A stretch of 64,000 bases of DNA. Origin: Coniferiporia sulphurascens (Eukaryota > Basidiomycota > Agaricomycetes > Hymenochaetales > Hymenochaetaceae). The position numbers were made by a program, and so were the translations under genes. Below, piece by piece: positions 17,375-28,900 of this stretch (its first letter is position 1; each line of letters starts with the position of its first letter). The stretch spans positions 310,001-374,000 of the forward strand of contig NBBA01000003.1 in the NCBI GenBank assembly GCA_002794785.1. The letters are read 5' to 3'. Under the pieces are notes generated by a model. That model was not told the DNA's origin. It did no database searches and saw only the letters and a program-made list of their open reading frames with translations.

Positions 17375-17508
17375 TCAATGGTTGAGGAGAGAGAAAACGA
17401 GGTCGCTAAGATAACTGTGTGTTATAAAGGTAAAAGGTAAGATCGTTTGACAAGAAATAATAGGAAGGAGAGACGCAACTCGTCCCTAGTGTTCTGAGTA
17501 AAAATCAT
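17375..17508 (-). promoter_or_regulatory. Spliced upstream ORF in the CPA1 leader, candidate arginine attenuator peptide
   Basis: ATG at 17508; first exon 17480-17508 (MIFTQNTRD plus two bases), intron 17415-17479 (GTTGCG...CACACAG), second exon 17375-17414. The join gives 22 residues ending DDYLSDLVFSLLNH and a TGA, 12 nt before the CPA1 ATG at 17362. Fungal CPA1/arg-2 messages carry a 24-25 residue attenuator peptide whose conserved block, as I recall it, is DYLSD plus eight residues ending LN-x. Here the pentapeptide and the spacing to the stop match, but the usual Trp is Phe. In that family arginine makes the nascent peptide stall ribosomes and lowers CPA1 synthesis. Unspliced, the DYLSD frame has a stop and no ATG, so the intron is required. 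Splicing is inferred. Confidence 0.7.
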
Positions 17509-17566
17509 GTACTCGAGCTGCGCGCCCCAGTATCGTGCCGTACGGAATTAAGCTATTTGTGAGAGG

Positions 17567-17573
17567 TGAGTCA
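17567..17573. promoter_or_regulatory. Gcn4/CPC1-type TGAGTCA site
   Basis: Perfect TGAGTCA, 58 bp upstream of the uORF ATG, in the CPA1/XPG divergent promoter. It matches the bZIP general amino-acid-control consensus TGA(C/G)TCA, which is expected upstream of arginine biosynthesis genes. A single 7-mer can arise by chance; the position makes function plausible. Confidence 0.55.
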
Positions 17574-17698
17574 AAACGAGCGAGGAAAAAAAGTATTCGT
17601 GAGGTCACGTGTATATCATATAATCTCATGCTGACAGATGCTTCCGCTCAACCTCGCGTTCATCCCGAAAGCCCGAAAGGAATCACTTGTACGGGTGA

Positions 17699-20118
17699 AT
17701 GGGAGTGCAGGGTCTTACACCATTCCTTCAGAAGATCTGGTGGGTTGTTGCAGCCCATTTTTAATCAATAATATACACATGTTGCTTATATTGCAGCCCT
17801 GAAGTCATAAAAACACTTCCCGATCGTCTTCGAGGTTTCAAGGGAAAAACGATCGTTTTGTTCGTCATATTCACGTTTTTGTATATCCTCTTGCTCACGC
17901 TTTCGTTTTATAGTGATGGCACACTCATCACACAGAGATTACATTGGGCGCAGACGCCTCATCAATATAGACACGTCCTCGGATGGTACAGGCTTATGAC
18001 AGAGCTAAAGGACAACGGTGTGAACGCCATCTGTGTATTTGACGGCAAGTCGCGCTCGATTGCAAAAGCACAGGAAGTATGTCATTGATTATCTTCGCGT
18101 CATTTAAGATTCCTCACTAACCCGATAAACTAGAACGAGAGGCGAATGAACGCGCGGCGAGTCATATCCGTCCGCAGTACTTTAGAGGCCGAGCGTCTCA
18201 ACCGACTACAGAAGATGTCTAATATCCTCAAGACGTGCGAGGCTCTTCTGCCTCCGGAACGACCTAAAGCCAAATCGAAGCCGCGTAAGGCTCCATCTCG
18301 GTCTAAATCGAAATGTAAACAGCCACCACAACCGACAGAACCGGCAATAATTCAAGAGGAACAGCGCGCCACGGATAAATTGTGCCATGAGGACCAGTCT
18401 ACCAGTAGTCTGGAATCTGGAAAAGATGGCCGCGACGAAAGCCAGCCCGTTAGACCGAAGCTCAAACAAGATGGCCACGACGAAAACCTACCCTTTACTA
18501 CAGAGTCCAGGCAAGATAGTCACCCTGGTGAAGAGCTCATTGGTTTAAAGTCCGAGCAAATCAGTAACGACAATTTGAAGGACCAGCCCGCTAGCCTCGA
18601 GCAAGGTAACAATATCGGGGACCAGCTCGTTACCCCGGCGCTCGATGGAGGTGATCTCGATGAGGACCAGCTTATTAGTTTACAGTTCGAGCATGCCGAT
18701 CGCGACGAGGACCGACCTACCGGTTCAGAACTCGAGCAAAAAAGTCATGACGTGGCACAGTCCATCAGCTCGGAATCGGAGCAAGGTAGCCGCAGCGAGC
18801 ACCAAATTGTCAGTCCTGAGTCAAGGCGCGATGATAACCAGCTCGTTAGTTCGGAGCGTGATTATCAAGGCGAGGACCAGTGCATCAGATCAGAACCCGG
18901 GCGAGGCAAGGATGTGGTCCTGACGTTGACCAAGCTCTCGGCTGCCGAGTGTCCTCATGAACTTGAAGAACAGGTCGACGAGTCACCCCAAATTAGTCCA
19001 TGTGATGATCTTGGGGGAGGTTTCATGCGCGGGCTATCTACCTTGATTCCTGAAGCACTATCTAACGAGCTTGCTAGTCTACACGAGGAGTACCAGTCGT
19101 CCGTCAGATCAGCATTTTCCGACCCGTATATACAGACGGAATCTCCTGACAGCAGGGATCTTGCGTCTGAACTTCCGGGGTTGGCGTCGGTACCCGATTC
19201 ACTGGTCCCGGCCGAGGCCTCTCCAGCCGAGGTCTCCGAATCAAAGCTCCAACTTATCCTCACACAAGAAGAGGGTCAACTATGGTCGGAGGTTGAAGCG
19301 ATAGTGACACAGCCGGATAGTATAAGCTCATCATCAATACTGACTGATCTCATCGACCGCAGCCAAGCTCTGTCCGAAAATTATGAGAAGCGAAGCAAGC
19401 CACCCACGCGAGAAACATACGAAGAGAGCAAGACCTTGTTAGATGCAATGGGCGTTCCATGCGTGGAGTGCGATGGTCCATATGAGGCAGAGGCGCTTGC
19501 GTCTTCCCTCGTCCACCACGGAATTGCCGACTACGTCGCGAGCGAAGACACTGTAAGCTTGTCTCTTTATTATGCATCTTCGTCATTTTGAGAGAATGTT
19601 CAATATAGGATGTGCTTGTCTATGAAGCCCCGCTCCTTCGCAACATCACTGCGCGGCACGGCGCACTCGTCAGCGTCTCTGGTACTGCCGTCCGTGATGC
19701 GCTGGGCCTAGAGCGTGCGTCTTTCGTCGACTTCGCGCTTCTCCTTGGTACGGATTTCTCCCCGCGCCTGCGTAACGTCGGCCCTAAGCGTGCACTGCGT
19801 TTCATAACTACACATGGTTCTATTGAACGTGTGCTTGAGAACGAATCGCGGTACGCGCCGAACGACGCAGAGACGTACCTCGCTCAAGTGGAACGTGCGC
19901 GACAAGTGTTCTCCGTACTCCCACCCGTACCCCTGATGGAGGAACTTAAAATACGTGAGGGTGATCAGAAGAGGATAACTAATCTACTGAGCCGCTTTGG
20001 ACTGGCGCGCGCCGCGGTCGACGAGGACTGGGACCCTCAAGCTCCACTGGCCGGAAATTATTTTAAAGACAGTCCCCTCGAGAAGGGAAACATAATTATT
20101 GACCCAAGCTTCGGATAA
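17699..20118 (+). CDS. XPG/FEN1-like nuclease (PIN-like fold) with long repeat insert
   Basis: Five exons: 17699-17739, 17797-17859, 17914-18076, 18134-19552 and 19609-20118, totalling 2196 nt or 731 residues. The N region starts MGVQGLTPFLQKICPEVIK, with the metal-ligand context TIVFDGTLITQRLH and CVFDGKSRS. The I region has EESKTLLDAMGVPCVECDGPYEAEALASSL and ADYVASEDTDVLVYEAPLL, carrying the expected acidic residues. A helix-hairpin-helix-like segment follows (FALLLGTDFSPRLRNVGPKRALRFI). Between N and I regions lies a hydrophilic insert of about 350 residues that contains a 15-residue tandem repeat (about 18380-18908). Such nucleases cut flaps or branched DNA. The C-terminus lacks an obvious PCNA box. 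I cannot assign it to FEN1, EXO1 or Rad2; it resembles a separate fungal PIN-domain group. Confidence 0.87.
18380..18908 (+). repeat. Coding 45-bp (15-residue) degenerate tandem repeat
   Basis: Ten consecutive 15-residue units can be laid in register, from LCHEDQSTSSLESGK through DGRDESQPVRPKLKQ, DGHDENLPFTTESRQ, GDLDEDQLISLQFEH and ADRDEDRPTGSELEQ to GSRSEHQIVSPESRR, then less regular units to about 18908. The loose consensus is (G/D)-x-x-x-(E/D)-(D/E)-Q-L-x-S-x-x-x-E-Q. The array is acidic and probably disordered. Confidence 0.75.
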
Positions 20119-20384
20119 TAAGCATCACTGCATACCCCAGTCCTTTTTTGCATTGCATTGTCTCGACTCTCGAACAAGTCCATCTCAGCAATCTGTTACA
20201 TTCGCATTATCGCTAACCATAGAACACTCCATAGTGCCTGGTACTGTAGTATAGACAAAATATTCGAACCATGCAGATCTAGAATGTCCATATAAAATTT
20301 AATAACATACATAACAACCGACTTGTCAAATCTCCGTTAGTGAGGGAAGGTATTCGAGAATTCAGTCAAGAAATTACGAAGGCA

Positions 20385-23300
20385 TTAAGGCCTGGATTCG
20401 AGGAAAGCAAACATAGTCGCAAAACTGCGAGGCTTGGACAATTTATTGCCGGCTCTTTTCTCTTTAGGAATGCTAGATCGGTCGTCACTATCCGAGCCTG
20501 AAGAGGTAGACGAATCATCGCTTTCGTCAGCTCCATTGCTAGGCCCTTCTGCCCGCGCTTCCGAGACGAATGATTTGGCCGACGATAATGCGAAAGATGG
20601 GCGCTGCGTCGCAGCTGGCGAGAAGAGATCTGGGCGCTGCGCAATGGCGTTCAAGCTGCGGAACGCACTTAGCGACGGACGTGGTGCATGCTCGTGCAAC
20701 CGTTTCCCCGACGTACCAACCTCTTCACCATTATCATCTGAGTCGGTTGCAGAAGATGCTGCAGGAGAGTTCGCACGACTGGTGTATGTCTGCTGCTCTG
20801 TCCTACCCTGAGACACCACCGAAGGCAAGACGGGGGAGACGGCATTTGCAAGGGCACCTGCATCGCCATCTTCCCCGTTGGAGGACCCTTCAACTTCTGT
20901 TGTTGATGCGCTTTTTTCTCCAATATCAACAAGCGCATCTACGGCACTGCGCGATGCATTCTCAATTGATGGTCTAGATAGTTCGTCACCCAAACTGCCC
21001 AGCGAATTGGGAACGTCAATACTCGCTTTTAAGCGATCGTCGACCTCAATATTTACTGAGCTCACGCTACGCCTTGCGGACTGTGTCGGGTTCTGTCGTC
21101 CACTTTGTGTATGCGCTGGTGGAGTTATGACCTCGTCCTTTTGTTTCCGTCTGCGCAATCGACTAGCAATACCGAGATCCTTGTTATCTTCGGCCACCGG
21201 TGTGAGAGACCGTTTTTTTCGTTGTCTCGGGGCAACCTCCTTTGACGGCACAGTATTATTACAAGCAGAGCTGTCCATCGAATTAACGGAAACAGAACGG
21301 CGTGTCGCATATCTCGGACGTTTAGAGATAGCAGTTGTTTCCGCGAAATTATTCTCAACTTCATCTGCCTTTTCCGACGCGGAATCCATGGTATTCGTCT
21401 GCACGGGGGCCAGCTCGATAAAAGCGTTTTTCGGCGATGGCGGTTCTTCCAAATGAGCATCCACGAGCCCTTCCGTTCGATGGTCCGCTTTGTTTGACTG
21501 ACTAGACGGAAGGGAGAGGTCCATCGTTATCACAGGGTCATTTGAGATGATATCTAAAAACCCAACTGTCGCTGGTGGCTCAGGGGAATCCATTAATTCA
21601 TCCTCTTGAGAGAGCCCGTCTCCATCCGAATAATCTGAGGTGGATCCTGTATTGACAGACTCGGATGCATCATGTCTTTCGTCTACAACATCCTCCTCGT
21701 CAACAGTTGGGAGGCCTGTGAGCGAGGACTCCGAATCAAACTTGCCAACATTTGCTAAGAAGGTAGTATGATCCTCGACCATAGCCTGTCTCAGCGCGGA
21801 CTCGGCCGCCCCCTGTGTGAGGACACTTTCCCCGCGGGCGCTCACCTCCTTTAAAAGAGGTAAATAAGAAGCTTGCGAGGATTCTTGCTCTCCTTCAGTC
21901 CTTCCTTCAAGCCCGGGAGTGTCTAATGCATAAGGACCAACCCCATCACCCGAAACAGTGTCTACGCATTTGGAAGGCTCCCCCGAATACTCCGCAACAG
22001 TACCATCATTTTCGCTTTTCCTCTTTTGGAGAGTCTCGCAATCGTCAGAGACATTTATGCTAGGAGAGGCCCTAAGAAAATTGATATCCACAGCCTCAGA
22101 CGTATCTTCGTCGTCCTCGCCGTCAGCAGATGGAGTTGATGAAGCGCGTCTGATAATCAAACTACCCCGCGGTGGCTTCTTCTCGCGTTCCTCCTCCTCC
22201 TCCTCCTCTTCATCCGGAGTGAATGCTTCATTTTCATGATCACTGTTGTCTTCGGGGGAAGACGGGATGTCGCGCCAAGAGAGAGAGTCCTTTGGCTTAA
22301 GAAGGGCTTCAAACTCTTCAAAATTGAGGTCACTGAGCGACGATGAGCGTCGGCGCCCCGTGCTTTGCGCTCCTTCCGACAACATCGACTGTAAGGGTAG
22401 ATCCGTTGGAAGTCCTGATAATGTACGCCCATTTTCTTCGGCATCCCCATCGGACTCCGTATCGGATTCAGAGCTGCTGCCCTCATCCTTATGTTCGATG
22501 ACGACCTCCGCCACGTTGGAGCCTGATGGCGTTGAAGGCGCGCCTAGTGACAGTGAATTGACATCCAACACTGAGGAAGCGATCTGTTCAGCAGCAATTT
22601 CGCCACGTACACTCCGCTGCCTGCGTGTGGAGTTGAGACTATCGTGCCGATGCTGAGAAACCCTGCTCTCAGTCAAGCCATTGATAGGCGATTGTGAGTG
22701 TTCAGCACCTTCTGATTTCCTGACGACATCCATCTCACCCTGACCGATTGACTCCATTAGAGAATCGGCTTCGCGCGTCGCATTAAGGGGAGATGTCGGA
22801 GAGGTGCCCTCAACACTTAGCGATGAGCTACCGAAGACGTTCTGACCAACCTTGTCGCCAGTCAAACCGCTCCCTGGAAGGCCAGGGGCACACGATATCC
22901 CCATGATTTTTCCTTCTTTTGTTTTTTCCTTGGCCTTTGTCTTCTTTTTCACCTTTTCGCGGATGGATGCAGGGACGTCTGCGCCGGCGGCCTTTTCAAC
23001 TGCTTGAGCAGGCGAAACTACATCATTTATAGACCCAGAAGCGGTTTTTGTACCCCCGCGCGCCCTTCGCAGGACGGCACCGATGATATCGCCAAGTGCC
23101 ACATCAATATCGTCCTGTGTCCATTTGGTTTCGTCCGTCAACGTGGATTTTCCGGCTTCCATTGTAGATTTACTTTGCGGCCCAGACGGAACAGTGGGAG
23201 AGCGAATTGCAGCCATAGCTGGAGCGTCCAACTCTTTTGAGTTTCCTGCTTTAATATGTACTTTGCAAAGACATTACTCACTACCTGATGCGTGGACAGG

Positions 23301-25059
23301 TTCGCTGTTTGTTTCGATGGCTGGACTTGGGGTACAAGGGAGAACTTCATTAGAGCCGGCAGTAAGTTTCCGTCTTTTAGTCTTGACTTAAAATAAAATA
23401 AGTTATACACAATACGTGATGAGAATAAAGCATAGGATGCGAGAAAAAACACTTACTTGGTCCCCCGGATGGAAGTGGATCGCCCTCGTTCCCCTGCAGA
23501 GCTATTAATTGTGCATCTACTGTTGCAGTATTTGAGATTTGTCCTGAGTCTTTTAATTTTCGCTTCCTTTTTTTGGGATTCGGCAATGGTTGAACGGACG
23601 TCGTAGGAGAGGGCACAGAGGCCGGGGCTGGGGACATTTTTTTACCCTCAGAAATCGGGAGTCGTTTCGATCCTTCGGCATTTATTTCGCCCAGATGATT
23701 AGAAGACGGATATGGCCTAGAAGAGTGAGGCAGTACGGAGTTAGACATCCCTATACTTTTTGTCTTCGGTGACGGCTGCCTAAGGGACGAAGCAATTGCA
23801 GGTGACGGAAGTGGGGTTGGAGAAACGGTGGCAGCAGAGCTCACAATTGCAGGCAAGGCTTCAGCTACAGTATTTTTTTTTCCCGCCTTCTTCCCTTTCC
23901 GCCTCTTTTCTTTCTGTGGCTTAGTCAATTCGGACGAGGATTGCACGGTCTCCTTTAAAGGTAAAGATACTTCTGCTGGTGCATTCCCCTCCTGAGAGAC
24001 TCCGCCAATCGGGGCTTCTACATGTCGAGATGAAACCTTGGGGGCTGCTGCACTGCTCAGAGAAACATTCCCGTCTACAGGGAACGAGAGGCGCACCGTG
24101 TTTGGTTCGAACCTTCTTCAATGGAGGTTCCTCCATAAATTTTGAGGCCAAGTAGTCGGATATTTTACCAGCCTGATTATTCTCCGACGCTGCCTCTGGC
24201 GATGTCCTTTCCACGGGAATGACAGAGTTTGAAGTCGTCGAATCGGCTAAGCCTTGCAATGAGTAAGGACAAAAGACAGCATACAGGGGACAAACCTGGT
24301 TTCGCTTTCTTGACCTTCTTCCGTTTTGGCTTAGGTCTTACCGGAGATTGCGCACGTGTATCCGCCGCAATCTCTCCATCAGGAACATAGGATGCTAATG
24401 GAGCAGCAGAGGCGTCGTGTATTTTCGACCCAGATTTATCCTTCTTAGACGGTAGAGTCACGGGCAGAGAGGCCGGTCCAGGAGTGTTTAAATTTGGACC
24501 GGTAGCATCCGAATGGCCGGTATTCAACTTCTCCCTTCCGCTTGAAAATGAGGACTCTACACGAGGTGCAGAGGGCTGAAAAGAATACGCTTATAAGATC
24601 ACAGAGGCGAACCGCTTTACTGACCGTCACGTACCTCAAGCCGATTTGGTACCTCTGTGGCATTTGACGCGCTCGGGAAACTTACTTTGACCTCTACGGC
24701 TCCATTATGATGTGCAAAAGATCGCAGTGCGTCGAAGTCATCCTCTACAATGAAACAACTATGATCGTCACGCGTTTCACGGCTCAAAGAATTCATGACA
24801 ATCTCACCGTCCTCCAAATCTATATGCCTGCCATCCCGGAGCTGAGACAGTTCCACAGTCGTATTTTCGTCAAGGTGAAGCTTCTTGACTATGGTTGTAG
24901 TCAGAGATTCGAGCGACGTCTCTGCACATTAATGAGCATCGAGACCCAGCTTCGAAGTTCAAATAGCCTACCCTTGAGGAGCCGTTCAAACGTCCTGCTC
25001 GGCGTGATGAACGTAACACGCGGCGGGTCTACTTCGCGTTTCCGCTTCTTGGAATCCAT
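20385..25059 (-). CDS. Large serine-rich protein with ubiquitin-like N-terminus (Dnt1/Net1-like candidate)
   Basis: Start MDSKKRKREVDPPRVTFITP at 25059. Introns are 24922-24971, one after LEDE, one after PNRLE and several further on; the last exon is open from about 23250 to the stop at 20385. In total about 1350 residues. Residues about 15-100 (ITPSRTFERLLK, then LTTTIVKKLHLDENTTVELS, then EDDFDALRSFAHHNGAVEVKV) look like a ubiquitin-like or PB1-like module. The rest is low complexity: Ser/Glu/Asp-rich with basic clusters resembling nuclear signals (KPKRKKVKKAKP, NPKKRKRKLK, KVKKKTKAKEKTKE) and polyglutamate. The C-terminus is KPRSFATMFAFLESRP. The layout recalls basidiomycete proteins annotated with a Dnt1/Net1-like N-terminal domain (nucleolar Cdc14 regulators), but I hold that only as a candidate. 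Probably nuclear. Confidence 0.65.
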
Positions 25060-25893
25060 GACTGCTACCACTGTGAAAGGAGCCGGACAGGCAATAGGCC
25101 GTGTTTAAAGCGATGGGACCATAAGTGGTACGCGATAGAGAGGTGGGCGCGCCCGGCGTGCAAGTGAGTGTTAATCTAAATTTGCCTTTACAGATATACT
25201 TACGTAACCGCCAACCCGTGTATCTCCACCAGCCAACCCGGCTTGGACATTAACGTCGTTATGGCCGCCGCACCTGGTATGTCCCATACCTTCCTTTGAA
25301 TGAAAATGGCAGGTATTGACACAACAATGAATTAAGGAGGCTCGGGTTTCCACCCACACCTGCCTGGTTTTAGATACCAGCTCCTTGCTAAAGGACTGGG
25401 CGCGACAATGTGGTTCTTCATCTTTTACCGCGCACGGTGAGGTCCATTCCTGCTCTACAAGCCCTCGCTCATATCTGTTGTTCAATGTCGGGTAATCTTC
25501 TGCGCGTCACAGCCAAGATGGCTCTAAACTTTTGGTGAGCCTCCTCTCGCTTTCCTTCTTTAACCATGTCTGTTCATTCATATAACTTCTAGGGCCTGAG
25601 TCATCCTTGGGAACACCATGGGCATCATGAGGCGCAGGAGGGACACCATTGATGTGAAACTGGGGGCAATTTTATTGCGTGCACGTATCATACTCACTCC
25701 CATTGTCGTCGCTTTGTGCCAAATAAAACATGAAGAGTCTGTTGCCGTCTCATTTTTCAAGAATTCGAGGGTTGTCAGACTGCTAAATCGCTTGGAATTC
25801 GAGCAATAGTATTTATTAACAACTAATGGATTAAAATATTACAAACTACAGTAAGATTACCTATTCATATTTTCCCTCGAATATTACATGGAT
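25060..25893. other. Intergenic region upstream of the serine-rich gene
   Basis: 834 bp between the start of the serine-rich gene and the 3' end of regulator A, both leftward. Short ORFs (e.g. 25171-25485) carry no motif I recognise. Presumed promoter plus terminator. Confidence 0.4.
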
Positions 25894-28383
25894 TCACTTT
25901 TCAAGGCTCTGCAGCAAGTCGAAAGCGGTTACTTGGGTGTTTGTACCGCTGCCCATCCATTCAGGTGGCCCGTCGAATGTTTGCAGCATGTCCGACGGGT
26001 TTAGGGGCACGGCCGCAGTTAAGGGCATTTCAAGTTGTTGTGGCCAGAAATTCCCAAGCATGTCAATTGAAACAGTGGGCAAGCTTGGGACATTGAAGTC
26101 TTGCAGCTGGAAGGCGACCCCCGCCTTGGACGGCGCAACCTCTCGATCGGGCGAGGGCCTTGTTTTCGGCTTCGCGTCCTGTAACATGCAAAGAACCTGT
26201 ACCGCTTGTGGCACGATGTCTCCAAAATCTCTGCTACGAACACTTTCGAACATGTCTATTGCCTCGTTACGTTCGTGTTGCCACTCCTTTGCGCGTGCAT
26301 TATTTGAGTCCCGCAGCAACACGATGCTTAGCGTAATTGCCGCTTCAAACATAAGGAAGTTGGCCGAGAAACAGATTTGGCGCTGCCACCACATATTTGC
26401 GAGCAAGGCACGCTGAGTATGCAGGAGACTGACCGCGTAGGTCGCGATTTTGTTGTAATCCCATGCGCGATTTTTGGGCCGTACTAAAGTGTCGCTGTCT
26501 GACGGGCTGGGTGGGGGCTGTGCACATGGCAATGACCGATGGAACAACATGCAGCACGCCAGATAGAAACCTCTTAGCATCGTGCGTTGCACAAGGAGTT
26601 TGGGATAAACGCTGTCGAGGGTGCAATCGGCCGACTGCCCAACCGAGAAATGTGTGGGGACGGTATCCTGCCACTCGGATATTCTAGCGTCAAAATTCGC
26701 GCTCCCGTCATTGAGATCCGGGTGTACACTCAAATACTTAAAAGCAGAGGAAATCAGCTACGCTCTGATCGCATGATTCTCTGGTTCGTACCCTATCTTT
26801 TGCTTCGCTGACGGCATCAATTAGCGTAATTAAACAGTGCTGAAATATTATTGCCGTATTGCTACTTCCATCGGCCGCAAGGGTCGTCGAAGGGACTTCG
26901 GGGAACGGCACGTCACAATCTCGAGTGCGAATGATAACCGGCCTTCCGAGTATGAAAGATAGAAACCTGTAGAAAAGTGAGTGAAAATAAGCACTACGCG
27001 AACGAGACGATTGAATCCCCGACCTGTCGGTCATAGCGCATAAATGCCAGGACAGGCATCTGAGGGTCCGTTCGTCTTCCGACATCATCTTCCATTTGCC
27101 TTGCGTCGGGCTCCGGTGCAGGCCCGCGTTCTGTGCATTGCGTAAGGCACAGCCAACGATTTTCCAGGCCTTGAAAAGGATATTAGTAGCAATAAGCGGC
27201 GATCCGGTCAATGCTTACCTCTGTCATTTGCCCCCTGTCCATCATATACTTTCCAAGAAGGGCCGCTGAGAGACAGGCAAATTCCGCACCCTCTGAGCCT
27301 AGCGAACGCTGCACAGAGTTGAATGAAGCGGAAAGCAGGTCTTCCCCTAGCCTTTTTGCCGTAAGGGCCTGGAGAAAATATTTCCGACTCTCTTCCTCAG
27401 TTCCGCAGATTGAAGAAAGCGCAAAGATCGCAAACAGCAACGTTATCCAGTGAAAATTGATCCTATTCATAGACGACATGTCTGTTTGGATCGTTACCCA
27501 CATCTGGTCGTACATTGTAAGTACGAGAGTTTGTGGTACCCCTATGCACCAGTTATCGTGTTCAAAGAAGCCCATGATGAGCTCATCACAATGAGGTTTG
27601 TCGGGAAAACCAGTAACAAGGGCCTGTAGCGAATTGAAGAACGTGGTGGATATGGCGGACGAGTACTGGCTGTTTGTGAAGAAAGGAAGACCTGAAGTCT
27701 TATCGGTGGGAGTTTGGGGGGCATCCGAATCGTCGAGCTGATAGGGGTTAGGAACTCTTTTCTATTTTAATATAGATTAATCGGAACGTACTCTGTGCAG
27801 CGCAGAAACGAGCGAGCCTGTCCCTAGATATTCACCCTAGACATACGTGTCTAGCCATATGTAGGAACTAAAATAAAAACGATAACCGACCTCTCTAGCG
27901 ACAGACAACTGCGCTAGTGCAATGGCTGCCTCTTTGACTTCCTGATCGACGGTCACTACGCTGGGGCTTAGGTTTGGAGGCTTTTGCGACCACGGCCCAG
28001 GCTGCAAATGCGGGAATGAAAGCAGGTTATCGGTTTGCAAACACGCGGACGCTCGAGGTAACGTCTGGATTTGGAGTTGTTTTCGGGCAACACCGCCCAG
28101 CGACCTCGCACCGGGAGGGCGCGCCGGAGGCGGTCGTGCGAAGGGCTCGGTCTCCCAACGACACAAGTGCTCAACACCCCGTGTCCTGCACAATCCGCAG
28201 GGCTGTTGTCTGTCACATTTCTGCAGATAACGTCAGCACAACATGTAGGGGCAGGGACGGCGACCCTACCTGGCGGCGCCTCGTGCACTCGACGCAGCTG
28301 ACCCGCAGCCTACGACGGGTCTTTTTTGTGGAGACCTCTGGGATACTCGATATTACGGGTGGCCTGCTAAGTGCGACGTCCAT
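25894..28383 (-). CDS. Zn2Cys6 transcription factor, tandem copy A
   Basis: Fungal binuclear zinc-cluster regulator, presumably nuclear. Start chosen at 28383 (MDVALSRPPVISS). The cluster is CVECTRRRQ | KCDRQQPCGLCRTRGVEHLC, cysteines about residues 30, 33, 40, 46, 49 and 58 (CX2CX6CX5CX2CX8C), with an intron between Q and K. Basic residues RRRLR precede it and a Pro/Ser linker follows. The middle region is a typical fungal_trans-like domain: DFHW-type NFHWITLLFAIFAL, EEESRKYFLQAL, AWKIVGCALRNAQNAGLH, RFLSFILGRPVIIRTRDCDVPFP and DYNKIATYAVSLLHTQRA. C-terminus QVTAFDLLQSLEK. About 720 residues; all junctions hold frame. Closely related to the next gene upstream, so a tandem duplication. Target genes unknown. 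Confidence 0.88.
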
Positions 28384-28900
28384 GCTTGTTGCCAGTGGGT
28401 GTCGATGGTCAGAATTGCTCGAGTGGGCCGTGTTGATAGCAGAGCAACAAACTTGAGCGGTTTGGAACAGGGGTGAAAGTAGAAAGCGGAAGCCAAGTAT
28501 GGATATAACGTGTACGATAGCCAGCTGCTTGAATGTACTAATGCACGGATCACCGAGTCCGGATGAAATGCAGTGTGAAATTTGAACTGGAAAAGTAGCA
28601 CGAACCAATTAACGAATCTATTACAGCCTGCGCACTGAGAGAGGATAAACTCCCGGTGCCCATCGGCGTACTTGTCAGCACCGAATAGATGGAAGCACCA
28701 GCGTGTGAGCGCACAAACACCGATCCCAATAGCTTGGATCCAACGATCGACGCATAGCTGCTGGCTTCTTTTGGAAACTGTACTCCGACAAAAGATCAAC
28801 AAGAGTAGTGGCACTACCATAGTCAACCCGCGAGCCATACTTCCCCGTATCTACATGATCCGCCCCTATGATACGCAACCGAAAATGATAGCGCCGGAGG
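28384..28900. other. Intergenic region between tandem regulators
   Basis: 517 bp containing the promoter of copy A and the 3' end of copy B. No separate gene is supported; overlapping ORFs in this stretch are antisense or frame shadows. Confidence 0.45.
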
